A stretch of DNA of 12,276 nucleotides from an uncultured Clostridia bacterium. GTDB lineage: Bacteria > Bacillota > Clostridia > Christensenellales > Borkfalkiaceae. How positions within the stretch are numbered: position 1 is the stretch's first letter; each line of letters opens with the position of its first letter. The translations under genes were made by a program, and so were the position numbers. Below the pieces are notes generated by a model, which was given only the letters and a program-made list of their open reading frames with translations, did no database searches and was not told the DNA's origin. Location of the stretch: the NCBI GenBank assembly GCA_934248055.1, contig CAKQKI010000018.1:1-12276 (forward strand), read 5' to 3'. Positions 1 to 6,126 of the stretch are shown one piece after another.

Positions 1-20
1 TAGATTATTTTATGTACATT

Positions 21-935
21 TTACAGCAGTTTTCCAAGGCGGTTCATCATAGCGGCTTTATGCTCTAAAAGCGAATGAGCATAGCGGTTCAGAGTGACCG
101 TCGGGTTCTTATGACCGAGTATTTCAGACAAGGTTTTTACGTCCATTCCGCACTCTAAGGCGCGAGTGGCAAACGTATGACGCAAAGAATGAAAACCACG
201 GTGAACAATATTTTGTTTTTTAAGCAGCAATTCAAAACTTCGTTGATAGGAACGCACGGAAACGGCGTTGCCGCCCATAGACACCACGAAGTCCGAATCG
301 CCGCTTTTCTTTATGTTTTTTAGTTTTGGCAAAAGTTGTTTCGGAAGTGGTATCACTCGGCGTGAAGTGGCGGTTTTCGGCTCGTCAAACACTATTCCGC
401 CGCTTGTATCGTGGCAGGAGCGAGAAACGGTCAATAAGCCTTTTTGCAAATCTATATCTTTCCATTGCAGAGCAATCAATTCGCCGATGCGTAAGCCCGT
501 ATAAAGGCATAATACGATACCGAACAGTTTTGTCTTTTTGCTTTCAAAAACAGCCGATTCAATTTTCTTTTGCTCGGCAAGAGTAAAACACTCGATTTTT
601 CGCTCACTTAGTTTCGGGCGTTTAATCATATTTGCCGTGTAATCTTTGGCATATCCAAGTAAATGCGCCGTGCGTAACGAATTTTGCAATACCGAGATAA
701 TTGCGTTTACCGTATTTGCGGACAAACCCTTGCCGGTTTTGTCGTTTCCGCTTGATAAAAGTTCCGTCACAAACGATTGCAAAACGATAGGCGTAAGGTC
801 GTTTACGTCTTTTTCACCGATTTTCGGGGCAATGTGCGTGCGTATAAGTTGCTCGTAACGGATATAAGTTCGTTCTTTTGCGCTTGGTTTTATGTAATTG
901 TTAAGCCAAATATTTAGCCATTCTATGTATTTCAT
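21..935 (-). CDS. Tyrosine recombinase / phage-type integrase
   Basis: Site-specific recombinase of the tyrosine (lambda Int/Tn916) family, which integrates or excises a mobile element by strand exchange through a 3'-phosphotyrosine. In the 304 residues I see a SAM-like core-binding domain (about 3-95) and a catalytic domain (about 115-295). The catalytic set is complete: Arg149 in TGLRIGE, Lys187 in EPKT, His249 and Arg252 in FHSLRHT, His275 in LGHKNP and the nucleophile Tyr285 in NRYAH. It lacks the N-terminal arm-binding domain of Tn916 Int, and its length suits the shorter integrases. The start has an AGGAGA ribosome binding site (943-948) 7 nt upstream. In this family the 3' end of int often faces the attachment site, which would then lie left of the window. 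No excisionase is visible. Active chemistry looks possible; whether a whole element persists cannot be judged here. Confidence 0.93.
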   Translation of the reverse strand: MKYIEWLNIWLNNYIKPSAKERTYIRYEQLIRTHIAPKIGEKDVNDLTPIVLQSFVTELLSSGNDKTGKGLSANTVNAIISVLQNSLRTAHLLGYAKDYTANMIKRPKLSERKIECFTLAEQKKIESAVFESKKTKLFGIVLCLYTGLRIGELIALQWKDIDLQKGLLTVSRSCHDTSGGIVFDEPKTATSRRVIPLPKQLLPKLKNIKKSGDSDFVVSMGGNAVSVRSYQRSFELLLKKQNIVHRGFHSLRHTFATRALECGMDVKTLSEILGHKNPTVTLNRYAHSLLEHKAAMMNRLGKLL

Positions 936-1056
936 TTTTTATTCTCCTATGATTTTTAATTGATTTTCTAAAACTTCAAACTCGCAAGGTTTTTGCGACA
1001 ATGGCGATTAGGCGTGTGCTTGTTGCGATACAATTTTATGGATGTGTCTAAAAGAG

Positions 1057-1454
1057 ATGTTATCAGAGCAAGGCATAATCACCGAAACGACGAAAAACCG
1101 TCTGACCGAACCTGAAAATCTAATATCGCAATACGACGTGGAAATCCTTAAAGAAAAGCCCGCAGTTACACATACTTAACAGCGGACGATATAGAGATGT
1201 ATTTAAGTAAATTCGCGTTCGAGAACACGGGCAATATAAAAGTGCGAAAACTAATTGTATATGCGTTTATACGGGAAGTGATATTATATGACGATGAGAT
1301 TGTGATTACCTACAACTTTACAGACAGCCCCGAACACTTGAAACTAACGAAAGAACACGTCACAAAAACAGAAAAAGAGATAGAAACGGCGGATAAAACC
1401 GCTGTTTCTTCTAACACAGGTTCGTACAAATTATACCACACGGCACCACGATAA
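1057..1454 (+). pseudogene. C-terminal remnant of a large serine recombinase, frameshifted
   Basis: The frame from 1197 to 1454 reads like the C-terminal tail of clostridial large serine recombinases: YLSKFAFENTGN, then VRKLIVYAFIREVILYDDE and IVITYNFTD, resembling their recurrent pattern of 'FINAVYLYDDKLVLTFNY' type. The upstream 40 codons (1057-1179, ending at a TAA at 1177) continue the alignment in another frame. A shift of one base at about 1176 would join ...KPAVTHT to LTADDIEMYLSK. The catalytic Ser domain, the recombinase domain and the zinc ribbon are all missing, so only about 130 of 500 or so residues remain and no recombination activity is expected. A good terminator follows. The family assignment rests on pattern memory of this tail. 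A small stand-alone protein starting at 1197 is a weaker alternative because no ribosome binding site is evident there. Confidence 0.62.
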
Positions 1455-1458
1455 GCCT

Positions 1459-1486
1459 AAGCGAGTTGAAATATACTCGCTTTTTC
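1459..1486 (+). terminator. Rho-independent terminator after the recombinase remnant
   Basis: An 8-bp perfect stem AAGCGAGT/ACTCGCTT (1459-1466 with 1475-1482) with an 8-nt loop runs directly into a T tract (1481-1485). It lies 5 nt after the stop codon of the recombinase remnant and insulates the following promoter. Confidence 0.8.
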
Positions 1487-1581
1487 TATATAAAAAAATA
1501 ACGCAAATCAAACTTTGTCGGTTCAACTTACGTTATTAGTGTGTATGTATGAAAAAATATCTGCTAAATTTTTAAAATCGC

Positions 1582-1610
1582 TTGACAAGTTTATCGCGAT
1601 AGTTCATAAT
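1582..1610 (+). promoter_or_regulatory. Sigma-A type promoter of the Gfo/Idh/MocA gene, with palindromic spacer
   Basis: A -35 box TTGACA (1582-1587) and a -10 box CATAAT (1605-1610) are separated by exactly 17 bp. The spacer contains the 10-bp palindrome TATCGCGATA (1592-1601), and the -35 itself sits in CTTG-A-CAAG (1581-1589). Either could be an operator; that role is inference. The gene start lies 31 nt downstream of the -10 box with ribosome binding site GAGGAG at 1628-1633. Confidence 0.75.
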
Positions 1611-1641
1611 TTACCGTATAAAACATAGAGGAGAAACGTTT

Positions 1642-2898
1642 ATGAAAAACGTAGCAATTGTAGGCTTTGGCAGCCGCGGGCGTATGTTCGCAGCCTATAT
1701 CGCAAAAGATAAAAATTCAAAACTGACGGCGATTGCGGAGCCTGTTGAGGCAGGTAGACTTTGCGCCGAAAAGGAATACGGTATACCGAAAGATAAATGC
1801 TATTCGTCGGCAGAAGAGTTTTTCGCGCAAGGCAAAATCGCGGACGCCGTACTTATATGTTCACAAGATAAACAACATAAAGAGATGGCTCTTAAAGCAC
1901 TTAATCTCGGTTACGATATATTGCTTGAAAAGCCTGCGGCGGCAACCATTGAAGATTGCATAGAAATTCGCGATACCGCAAACCGCCTTAATAAAAAGGT
2001 AATGCTTACGCACGTTTTAAGATATAGCCCCTTTTACAGATATATAAAGCAATTGATTGTCGACGGCAAACTCGGCAAAATCGCAAACATCGAGCAGACG
2101 GAAAACGTGGCGTACTGGCATTTCGCGCTTTCATACGTACGCGGTCCGTGGCGGAGTATGCAAGACAGCACCCCCACCATTATCGCAAAATGTTGCCACG
2201 ATCTCGATTTGCTTTTGTGGCTTATGGATAAAAAATGCACCGCAATCAGTTCGTTCGGAAAACTGTTCCATTTTAAGCCCGAAAACGCACCCGAGGGCAG
2301 CGCAAAATATTGCTGCGACTGTCCTGAATCCGTTCGCAAAAATTGTTTGTATAACGCATATAGCATTTATCCGCAACGGATAGAAACCGAGGTTATAGGC
2401 GGGTTAGCCATATTAAAAGGTCAAAATATTTACGACGTTCTCTCAAACAAGCAAGATGCGGTAAGCAAATGCGTATATCACTCGCGTAACGACGCAATCG
2501 ACAATCAGATTGTGAATATGGAATTTTCAGACGGCTCTAACGCAAACCTTACGATGACGGCGTTTTCAAAAGACTGTTACCGAGTTACGCACGTTCACGG
2601 AACGCTCGGCGATGTATACGGCAACAGCGAGGACGGGCTTTTACACGTAAACATTTACGGTGAAAAAGAAAAAATCGTAGACGTTAATAAAGAACCGCTT
2701 TTCAACACCGACGGAGTATATCTCGGCGGCGGACACGGCGGCGGCGATTATTACCTGTATAAAGATTTTATCGACTATATTTCGGGCGGAGAAAAAAGCG
2801 TAACGCGTACCACGATAGACCAGAGTATAGAAAGCCACGTGTTAGGCTTTAAGGCAGAAGAAAGCCGTATTAACGACGGAAAAGTCATAAAACTGTAA
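1642..2898 (+). CDS. Gfo/Idh/MocA family NAD(P)-dependent oxidoreductase
   Basis: Predicted cytoplasmic sugar or inositol-type dehydrogenase of 418 residues; the exact substrate is unknown. The N-terminal Rossmann fold starts VAIVGFGSRGRMF (GxGxxG-like, residues 5-16). The family's EKP motif is at 96-98, supplying the Lys near the nicotinamide. The second domain carries the C-H-D-L-D stretch at 185-189, in the place of the family's catalytic His/Asp region. Residues 212-240 hold an insertion with four cysteines (224, 225, 227, 235) after FKPENAPEG, which I know from a subset of this family. A glycine-rich GGGHGGGD loop is at 362-369. The start is set by GAGGAG 8 nt upstream. The gene appears monocistronic with its own promoter and points toward the carbohydrate genes further right, though two tRNAs and two opposite-strand genes intervene. 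Confidence 0.93.
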   Translation: MKNVAIVGFGSRGRMFAAYIAKDKNSKLTAIAEPVEAGRLCAEKEYGIPKDKCYSSAEEFFAQGKIADAVLICSQDKQHKEMALKALNLGYDILLEKPAAATIEDCIEIRDTANRLNKKVMLTHVLRYSPFYRYIKQLIVDGKLGKIANIEQTENVAYWHFALSYVRGPWRSMQDSTPTIIAKCCHDLDLLLWLMDKKCTAISSFGKLFHFKPENAPEGSAKYCCDCPESVRKNCLYNAYSIYPQRIETEVIGGLAILKGQNIYDVLSNKQDAVSKCVYHSRNDAIDNQIVNMEFSDGSNANLTMTAFSKDCYRVTHVHGTLGDVYGNSEDGLLHVNIYGEKEKIVDVNKEPLFNTDGVYLGGGHGGGDYYLYKDFIDYISGGEKSVTRTTIDQSIESHVLGFKAEESRINDGKVIKL

Positions 2899-3017
2899 GC
2901 CGTTCAGTCGTAGATTTTTATAAAACCGGGTATTACAATAAACACCAAAATATGCAGTCCTATTTAAAAATTTTATGGACAACCGAAACCAAACGATAAA
3001 AAAGCGAGGTTAAAACG

Positions 3018-3107
3018 ATGAACTGCGGATATTTTAACGACAGAGAAAAACCGAGTGCGCGAAACACTCGGTTAAAGGTTGTAATGTTTTTATTATTTGA
3101 TTTTTAG
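3018..3107 (+). pseudogene. Short open frame, possible GH94-like N-terminal stub
   Basis: A 29-codon frame begins with ATG behind a good ribosome binding site (GAGG at 3006-3009, 8 nt spacing). It opens MNCGYFNDREK, similar to the start of cellobiose/chitobiose phosphorylase-type GH94 proteins (M-K-[FY]-G-[FY]-F-D-D pattern). After about 11 residues the similarity stops and the sequence runs into a strong hairpin (3049-3073) and a TAG. I read it as the surviving translation start of a deleted sugar-phosphorylase gene that once followed the oxidoreductase. The match is short and could be chance; a genuine micropeptide is the other possibility. Confidence 0.35.
3046..3073 (-). terminator. Terminator reading leftward (minus strand)
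   Basis: A perfect 9-bp stem AACCGAGTG/CACTCGGTT (3049-3057 with 3065-3073) has a 7-nt loop. On the minus strand the stem is followed by a T5 tract (3046-3050). The plus strand has no adjacent T run, so the terminator works leftward. It probably backs up the tRNA-Leu terminator and protects the end of the oxidoreductase gene from convergent transcription. Confidence 0.65.
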
Positions 3108-3125
3108 TCCGAAATAATCTCTTGC

Positions 3126-3167
3126 AAAAAACAAAACGAACTTTGACTTTTCATCAAGGTTCGTTTT
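3126..3167 (-). terminator. tRNA-Leu terminator (shared hairpin family)
   Basis: Stem AAAACGAACTTTGA (3133-3146) pairs with TCAAGGTTCGTTTT (3154-3167) with a single G-T wobble; the minus strand then continues GTTTTTTG. It begins 10 nt after the CCA end of tRNA-Leu. The same arm sequence recurs in the tRNA-Arg terminator at 5682. Confidence 0.8.
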
Positions 3168-3176
3168 ATTCTTGTT

Positions 3177-3263
3177 TGGTGCGGATGACAGGACTTGAAC
3201 CTGCACGAAATTGCTTTCATAAGATCCTTAGTCTTATGCGTCTGCCAGTTCCGCCACATCCGC
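3177..3263 (-). tRNA. tRNA-Leu, anticodon AAG, CCA encoded
   Basis: Class II tRNA of 87 nt. The acceptor stem is GCGGATG/CATCCGC with discriminator A and genomic CCA. The anticodon stem TAAGA/TCTTA encloses loop CTAAGGA, giving AAG at positions 34-36, which reads CUU. A long variable arm contains GAAA/TTTC and the T loop is TTCAAGT. Adenine at position 34 is uncommon for bacterial tRNA-Leu and would call for inosine modification or four-way reading. Confidence 0.95.
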
Positions 3264-3283
3264 ATCTCAATTTGAGCATATGT

Positions 3284-3312
3284 ATTCTATCACAAAATAA
3301 ATAAAATATCAA
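3284..3312 (-). promoter_or_regulatory. Promoter of tRNA-Leu
   Basis: On the minus strand, TTGATA (3307-3312), a 17-bp spacer and TAGAAT (3284-3289), preceded by TGA as in an extended -10. The tRNA begins 20 nt downstream of the -10 box. Confidence 0.75.
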
Positions 3313-3434
3313 ATGAATTTAAGGCGTTTTTTGAATTTTTTAATTTTTTTTTATTACTCCTTGCAAAAAGGGGAGTTTTTGCAAAATTTGCGTTGTTTTT
3401 ATCGTGTGAAACGGGCGGTTTTTAAAAAACTTTT

Positions 3435-4064
3435 TTATATAAGTTGCTTAATTTTACTCGTTTTGGACGTTTCCTGTATTTTTTCTTCGCGCTCTTTCAG
3501 CACGTCGCCGCGAAGGTCGTATTCGGAATTTACGGTATTTTTCTTAATAACGTAACTTATCGTGTAATTTTTAAGTCCGCGTTCTATCATCGCTTCGAGC
3601 GCGCATATAACTTTGTCAAGATTAGAATAAACGACTTTGGTTTTTCCTTTGCCGTCGGGTACTAATATATCAAAACTTCCGAAATACTCTTCAGACGGTT
3701 TTTCCGCTTTAAGCGTTTCGATAGCCTGATAGTTGAGTTCTTCAAACCGTCCGACGGGAATGTCTATGGTGACTTTTACCTTGGTCACGTCTTTAATTTT
3801 ATACTTTTCGCCGCTGATAACGATTTCGTCGTCCGAAACGGAAACTATCGCCTTGTCCGTTACGGGATAATTTTTAAACGAAGACGGCAAAGTTATTATG
3901 GGAATGATTATCAAAGAAGCGAAAACAAGTGCGAAAAGATACTGTTTCGTTGCCACGAAGGTTGCCGCGCAGCCTAACATAAGTAAAACGAGTATTACGG
4001 ACAGCGCTACTGTTTTGCGGCGTTTTAATTTATTGTATTGAACGTTTGCATAAAATTCTTTCAT
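3435..4064 (-). CDS. Small two-helix membrane protein, PH-like cytosolic domain suspected
   Basis: I do not recognise a named family. The 209-residue protein has a short basic N-terminus (NKLKRRK), two adjacent hydrophobic helices (about 18-37 and 41-60), and then a soluble domain of alternating strands. That domain is rich in Lys/Asp/Glu/Val (ISGEKYKIKDVTKVKVTI and similar) and ends in charged helices. This layout resembles YcxB/EbsA-like bacterial membrane proteins carrying a PH-like domain; that is inference. The start at 4064 has no ribosome binding site, and the -10 box ends only 9 nt before it, so the mRNA may be leaderless. The next in-frame Met (residue 29) would destroy the first helix, which favours 4064. 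It lies between tRNA-Leu and the VanW gene, transcribed separately from both. Confidence 0.75.
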   Translation of the reverse strand: MKEFYANVQYNKLKRRKTVALSVILVLLMLGCAATFVATKQYLFALVFASLIIIPIITLPSSFKNYPVTDKAIVSVSDDEIVISGEKYKIKDVTKVKVTIDIPVGRFEELNYQAIETLKAEKPSEEYFGSFDILVPDGKGKTKVVYSNLDKVICALEAMIERGLKNYTISYVIKKNTVNSEYDLRGDVLKEREEKIQETSKTSKIKQLI

Positions 4065-4073
4065 AATAAAAAT

Positions 4074-4102
4074 ATATTACAATACTTTGTTGTCTTTGTC
4101 AA
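4074..4102 (-). promoter_or_regulatory. Near-consensus promoter for the two-helix membrane protein
   Basis: On the minus strand TTGACA (4097-4102), a 17-bp spacer and TAATAT (4074-4079). The start codon is 9 nt below the -10 box, so the predicted transcript begins within a few bases of the ATG. Confidence 0.75.
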
Positions 4103-4140
4103 CTATTTGCGGTTTTTTATGCTTATCCACAAGAGACTGT

Positions 4141-4165
4141 GTTCAAACGCAATCGCTTGCGGCTA
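4141..4165 (+). repeat. Dispersed repeat, copy 1 (inside a nested hairpin)
   Basis: This 25-mer is present as an exact inverted copy at 5833-5857 and as a 22/25 direct copy at 6088-6112. Here it lies within a nested palindrome: outer arms GTGTTCA/TGAACAC (4139-4145 and 4166-4172) and inner stem GCAA/TTGC (4149-4152 and 4157-4160) with a TCGC loop. It starts 29 nt past the VanW stop codon, counting in the VanW reading direction. Similarity to copy 3 seems to extend to about 4193. Confidence 0.8.
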
Positions 4166-4193
4166 TGAACACGACCGCCGCAAAATCACGGCG

Positions 4194-5351
4194 TCAGAGC
4201 AACCCTTCGATTGTTTCCGTCCGGCGCGGCGATATAAGGATTTTGCCGCGCACAGGATTATATTTATCCGAGCGTATTTTAATGGTTTTAACTCGCTTGC
4301 CGTCCGAGTATTTTATAAGATACCCTTCGCTTTTTAGCCCGTTTTTGCACGCCCTTATCGTTTTCGTTTCGCCTGCGCGAAGGGAATCGTCCGAAACGAT
4401 TTCCGCGGGTTCGGGTAAAATCGTTTCTTTTGTTACCGAAATCCGCTCGTACGTTTCCGTTTGCATTACTCCGTAAAACGTAAAAGAAAGAGTCGTTCCG
4501 TCGGCGGTTGCCGCCACGTAAACGTCGCCGCCCGTGTCGTTTAAAAATTTAAGGTCGCTCGTATATGAATTGACCATTGCGTCAAACGACGGCTCTACGT
4601 AACCGACCGAAAGGGAATGACTGTGCTGCTCGGTAACGGTAAGACCCGAAAGCAACGCGCAGTTGTAAATAGTTGACGACACCTGACAGACTCCGCCGCC
4701 GACGCCGTCCGCAAATTCCCCGTTAAGTATTATTTTTGCCGTTTTAAATCCGTTTTCAACGCTTCTCGCACCGACGGCGTTATTAAACGAAAATTCTTCG
4801 TTAGTCGGAATTTTAATGCCGTTTAACTTTTTTGCGGCAAGCGCAATATTGTGTTTGCGCCCGTCGGAAGACGCCGCGTAACTCGTAGAAAACGAAGCGC
4901 GTCTGAAAGTGTTTTTCAAAACGTCTTTTTTGTAAATATCGGGATATAGCGTAATAAACTCCGCTTTTACGACGGGGGTATTATTGTTGAGAGCGCGGTT
5001 GACGTCAGAAAGCAATTTTTCCGTGTTTACGGAAACCCCGTTTTTTTCTTCGTTTACCGAAAATACGTTTTTATCGTCCGGCGAAAAAACGAGTTCGGCG
5101 TTTTGCGGCGGAACGAGAGTATCGAAGTAAATTCCTTCAACGACCTGCGCCGCTTTGTTCAGATATTTTTTCCCTTTATAAACGCTCGTTTCGCAGTGGC
5201 TGAAATAATAGGTTTTATCTCCTGCAATTATCGTCAAGGCGTAATCGCTTGCAGATACGGCAGAATAATTCAGCAAAAAAAACGACAGAAAAAAAGCAAC
5301 GGTAAAGATTGCAAAAGAAAGCGCTTTTTTCGGGAATTTCGGGGTATTCAT
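4194..5351 (-). CDS. VanW family protein with C-terminal G5 domain
   Basis: An exported or membrane-anchored envelope protein of 385 residues. VanW proteins are named from the vanB glycopeptide-resistance cluster, but their biochemical role is not settled. It starts with a basic N-terminus and a hydrophobic segment (about 10-27) followed by SAVSA, giving a possible signal peptidase site near residue 34. An N-terminal YceG/PGBP-like region follows. The VanW core spans about 154-293, with its hallmark GGGVCQVSST (218-227), the Glu/His-rich TEQHSHSLSVGYVEP after it, and FSFNNAVG before it. A G5-type module (about 303-370) ends the protein. I chose the Met at 5351 because the signal peptide begins there; the frame stays open to 5540, but that part overlaps the tRNA-Arg promoter and is not coding-like. 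No ribosome binding site is evident at 5351. It is a normal chromosomal Firmicutes gene, not evidence of vancomycin resistance. Confidence 0.9.
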   Translation of the reverse strand: MNTPKFPKKALSFAIFTVAFFLSFFLLNYSAVSASDYALTIIAGDKTYYFSHCETSVYKGKKYLNKAAQVVEGIYFDTLVPPQNAELVFSPDDKNVFSVNEEKNGVSVNTEKLLSDVNRALNNNTPVVKAEFITLYPDIYKKDVLKNTFRRASFSTSYAASSDGRKHNIALAAKKLNGIKIPTNEEFSFNNAVGARSVENGFKTAKIILNGEFADGVGGGVCQVSSTIYNCALLSGLTVTEQHSHSLSVGYVEPSFDAMVNSYTSDLKFLNDTGGDVYVAATADGTTLSFTFYGVMQTETYERISVTKETILPEPAEIVSDDSLRAGETKTIRACKNGLKSEGYLIKYSDGKRVKTIKIRSDKYNPVRGKILISPRRTETIEGLL

Positions 5352-5454
5352 AAAATAAAGTATGCATATTTTAAAAACAAATATACCGCGCGTAAAAACG
5401 GGTCGGAAGGGCGGGTTTAAAAATTTTTCAATAAATTTTTTATAAAAGCCCTTT

Positions 5455-5487
5455 TTGTTTGACAAACAATTAAAACTGTTATATAAT
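5455..5487 (+). promoter_or_regulatory. Perfect-consensus promoter of tRNA-Arg with inverted repeat at -35
   Basis: TTGACA (5459-5464), 17 bp and TATAAT (5482-5487) match the consensus exactly. The -35 box is embedded in the inverted repeat TTGTTTG-A-CAAACAA (5455-5469). The tRNA starts about 110 nt downstream, so a leader of roughly 100 nt must be trimmed by processing. Confidence 0.85.
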
Positions 5488-5596
5488 AATGAAACGTAAA
5501 ACGGTTGCAAGGCGTTTATTGTTATATCGCGTTGCGGCAAAACGGCTTAAAGCGTTTATCGCCTGACATAACGCCGCGCAAGTCTTACATCTATAC

Positions 5597-5673
5597 GCGC
5601 CATTAGCTCAATTGGATAGAGCGTTGGTCTACGGAACCAAAGGTTAGGGATTCGAGTTCCTTATGGCGCACCA
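5597..5673 (+). tRNA. tRNA-Arg, anticodon ACG, CCA encoded
   Basis: 77 nt. The acceptor stem is GCGCCAT/ATGGCGC with discriminator A and genomic CCA. The D arm is GCTC-AATTGGATA-GAGC. The anticodon stem TTGGT/ACCAA has loop CTACGGA (ACG), and the T arm is AGGGA-TTCGAGT-TCCTT. ACG is the usual bacterial arginine tRNA that is modified to ICG by TadA. Confidence 0.97.
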
Positions 5674-5681
5674 GCAATAAT

Positions 5682-5718
5682 AAAACGAACTTTGACGGAA
5701 AGTCGAAGTTCGTTTTTT
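5682..5718 (+). terminator. tRNA-Arg terminator (shared hairpin family)
   Basis: Stem AAAACGAACTTTGAC (5682-5696) pairs with GTCGAAGTTCGTTTT (one wobble), with loop GGAAA, followed by further T residues to 5718. It begins 8 nt after the tRNA end and has the same arm as the hairpin at 3133. Confidence 0.88.
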
Positions 5719-5832
5719 CATTTATTTTTTATATTCTTTCGTTGCCGAAAACGGCGAAATCAAAGCGGCGGAAAAACGGTCGAAGTGAAAACGCCGTTAA
5801 ATGTTCTTCCTTTTTTCGTAAAGGTAAATCCG

Positions 5833-5857
5833 TAGCCGCAAGCGATTGCGTTTGAAC
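5833..5857 (-). repeat. Dispersed repeat, copy 2 (exact inverted copy)
   Basis: The reverse complement of this segment is identical over 25 of 25 bases to 4141-4165. Together the two bracket the VanW gene and tRNA-Arg in inverted orientation. It contains the GCAA/TTGC mini-hairpin but not the outer GTGTTCA/TGAACAC arms of copy 1. Confidence 0.85.
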
Positions 5858-6087
5858 TCGGTTTTGCGTCGCGTTTTCAGGCTGATACATTGTTCCGCAA
5901 TCGTCATATACGAGTGTATTATGCCGCTTGCGCGCCGCGTCTTAACCTAAAAACGCAACGCAACACTTGCATGCAACCAAAACGCCGCTATTTTCGATGA
6001 TTTCTGTCGTAGGCGACTTGTTCGTACTTGGTGGTACGGGCGAAGGCGAATTCGGCATAAAGCGCGTAAATATCGGCGCTTTGGCGG

Positions 6088-6126
6088 GTTCAAACGCAGT
6101 CACTTGTGGCTAGTCACTTGCGACTA
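6088..6126 (+). repeat. Dispersed repeat, copy 3 (degenerate, with partial tandem copy)
   Basis: Positions 6088-6112 match 4141-4165 at 22 of 25 bases. They are followed at once by a 14-base partial tandem copy (6113-6126, GTCACTTGCGACTA against GTCACTTGTGGCTA). After that, AACACG and a gap precede CGGAAAATCGCGGTG, like CGCAAAATCACGGCG after copy 1. Confidence 0.7.

Noticed and set aside
3122..3304. Plus-strand open frame of 60 codons
   Set aside because: It runs antisense through tRNA-Leu, its terminator and its promoter; the peptide containing MTGLEPAR is the usual false translation of a leucine tRNA.
3361..3384. Inverted repeat TTGCAAAAA/TTTTTGCAA as terminator of the two-helix membrane protein gene
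   Set aside because: The arms match perfectly, but no T tract follows on either strand and the stem is AT-rich; it may still form a weak hairpin.
4087..4476. Plus-strand open frame overlapping the end of the VanW gene
   Set aside because: It is antisense to the G5 region, with composition explained by the opposite strand, and has no ribosome binding site.
4194..5351. Vancomycin-resistance determinant
   Set aside because: VanW-G5 proteins are common chromosomal Firmicutes proteins; no vanH, vanA/B or vanX ligase genes are nearby.
5352..5540. N-terminal extension of the VanW protein to 5540
   Set aside because: It overlaps the tRNA-Arg promoter, has no ribosome binding site, and would bury the obvious signal peptide that begins at 5351.
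5997..6113. 38-codon open frame containing VVGDLFVLGGTGEGEFG
   Set aside because: No ribosome binding site, it ends inside the degenerate repeat, and it matches no family I know; kept only as a possible decayed fragment.
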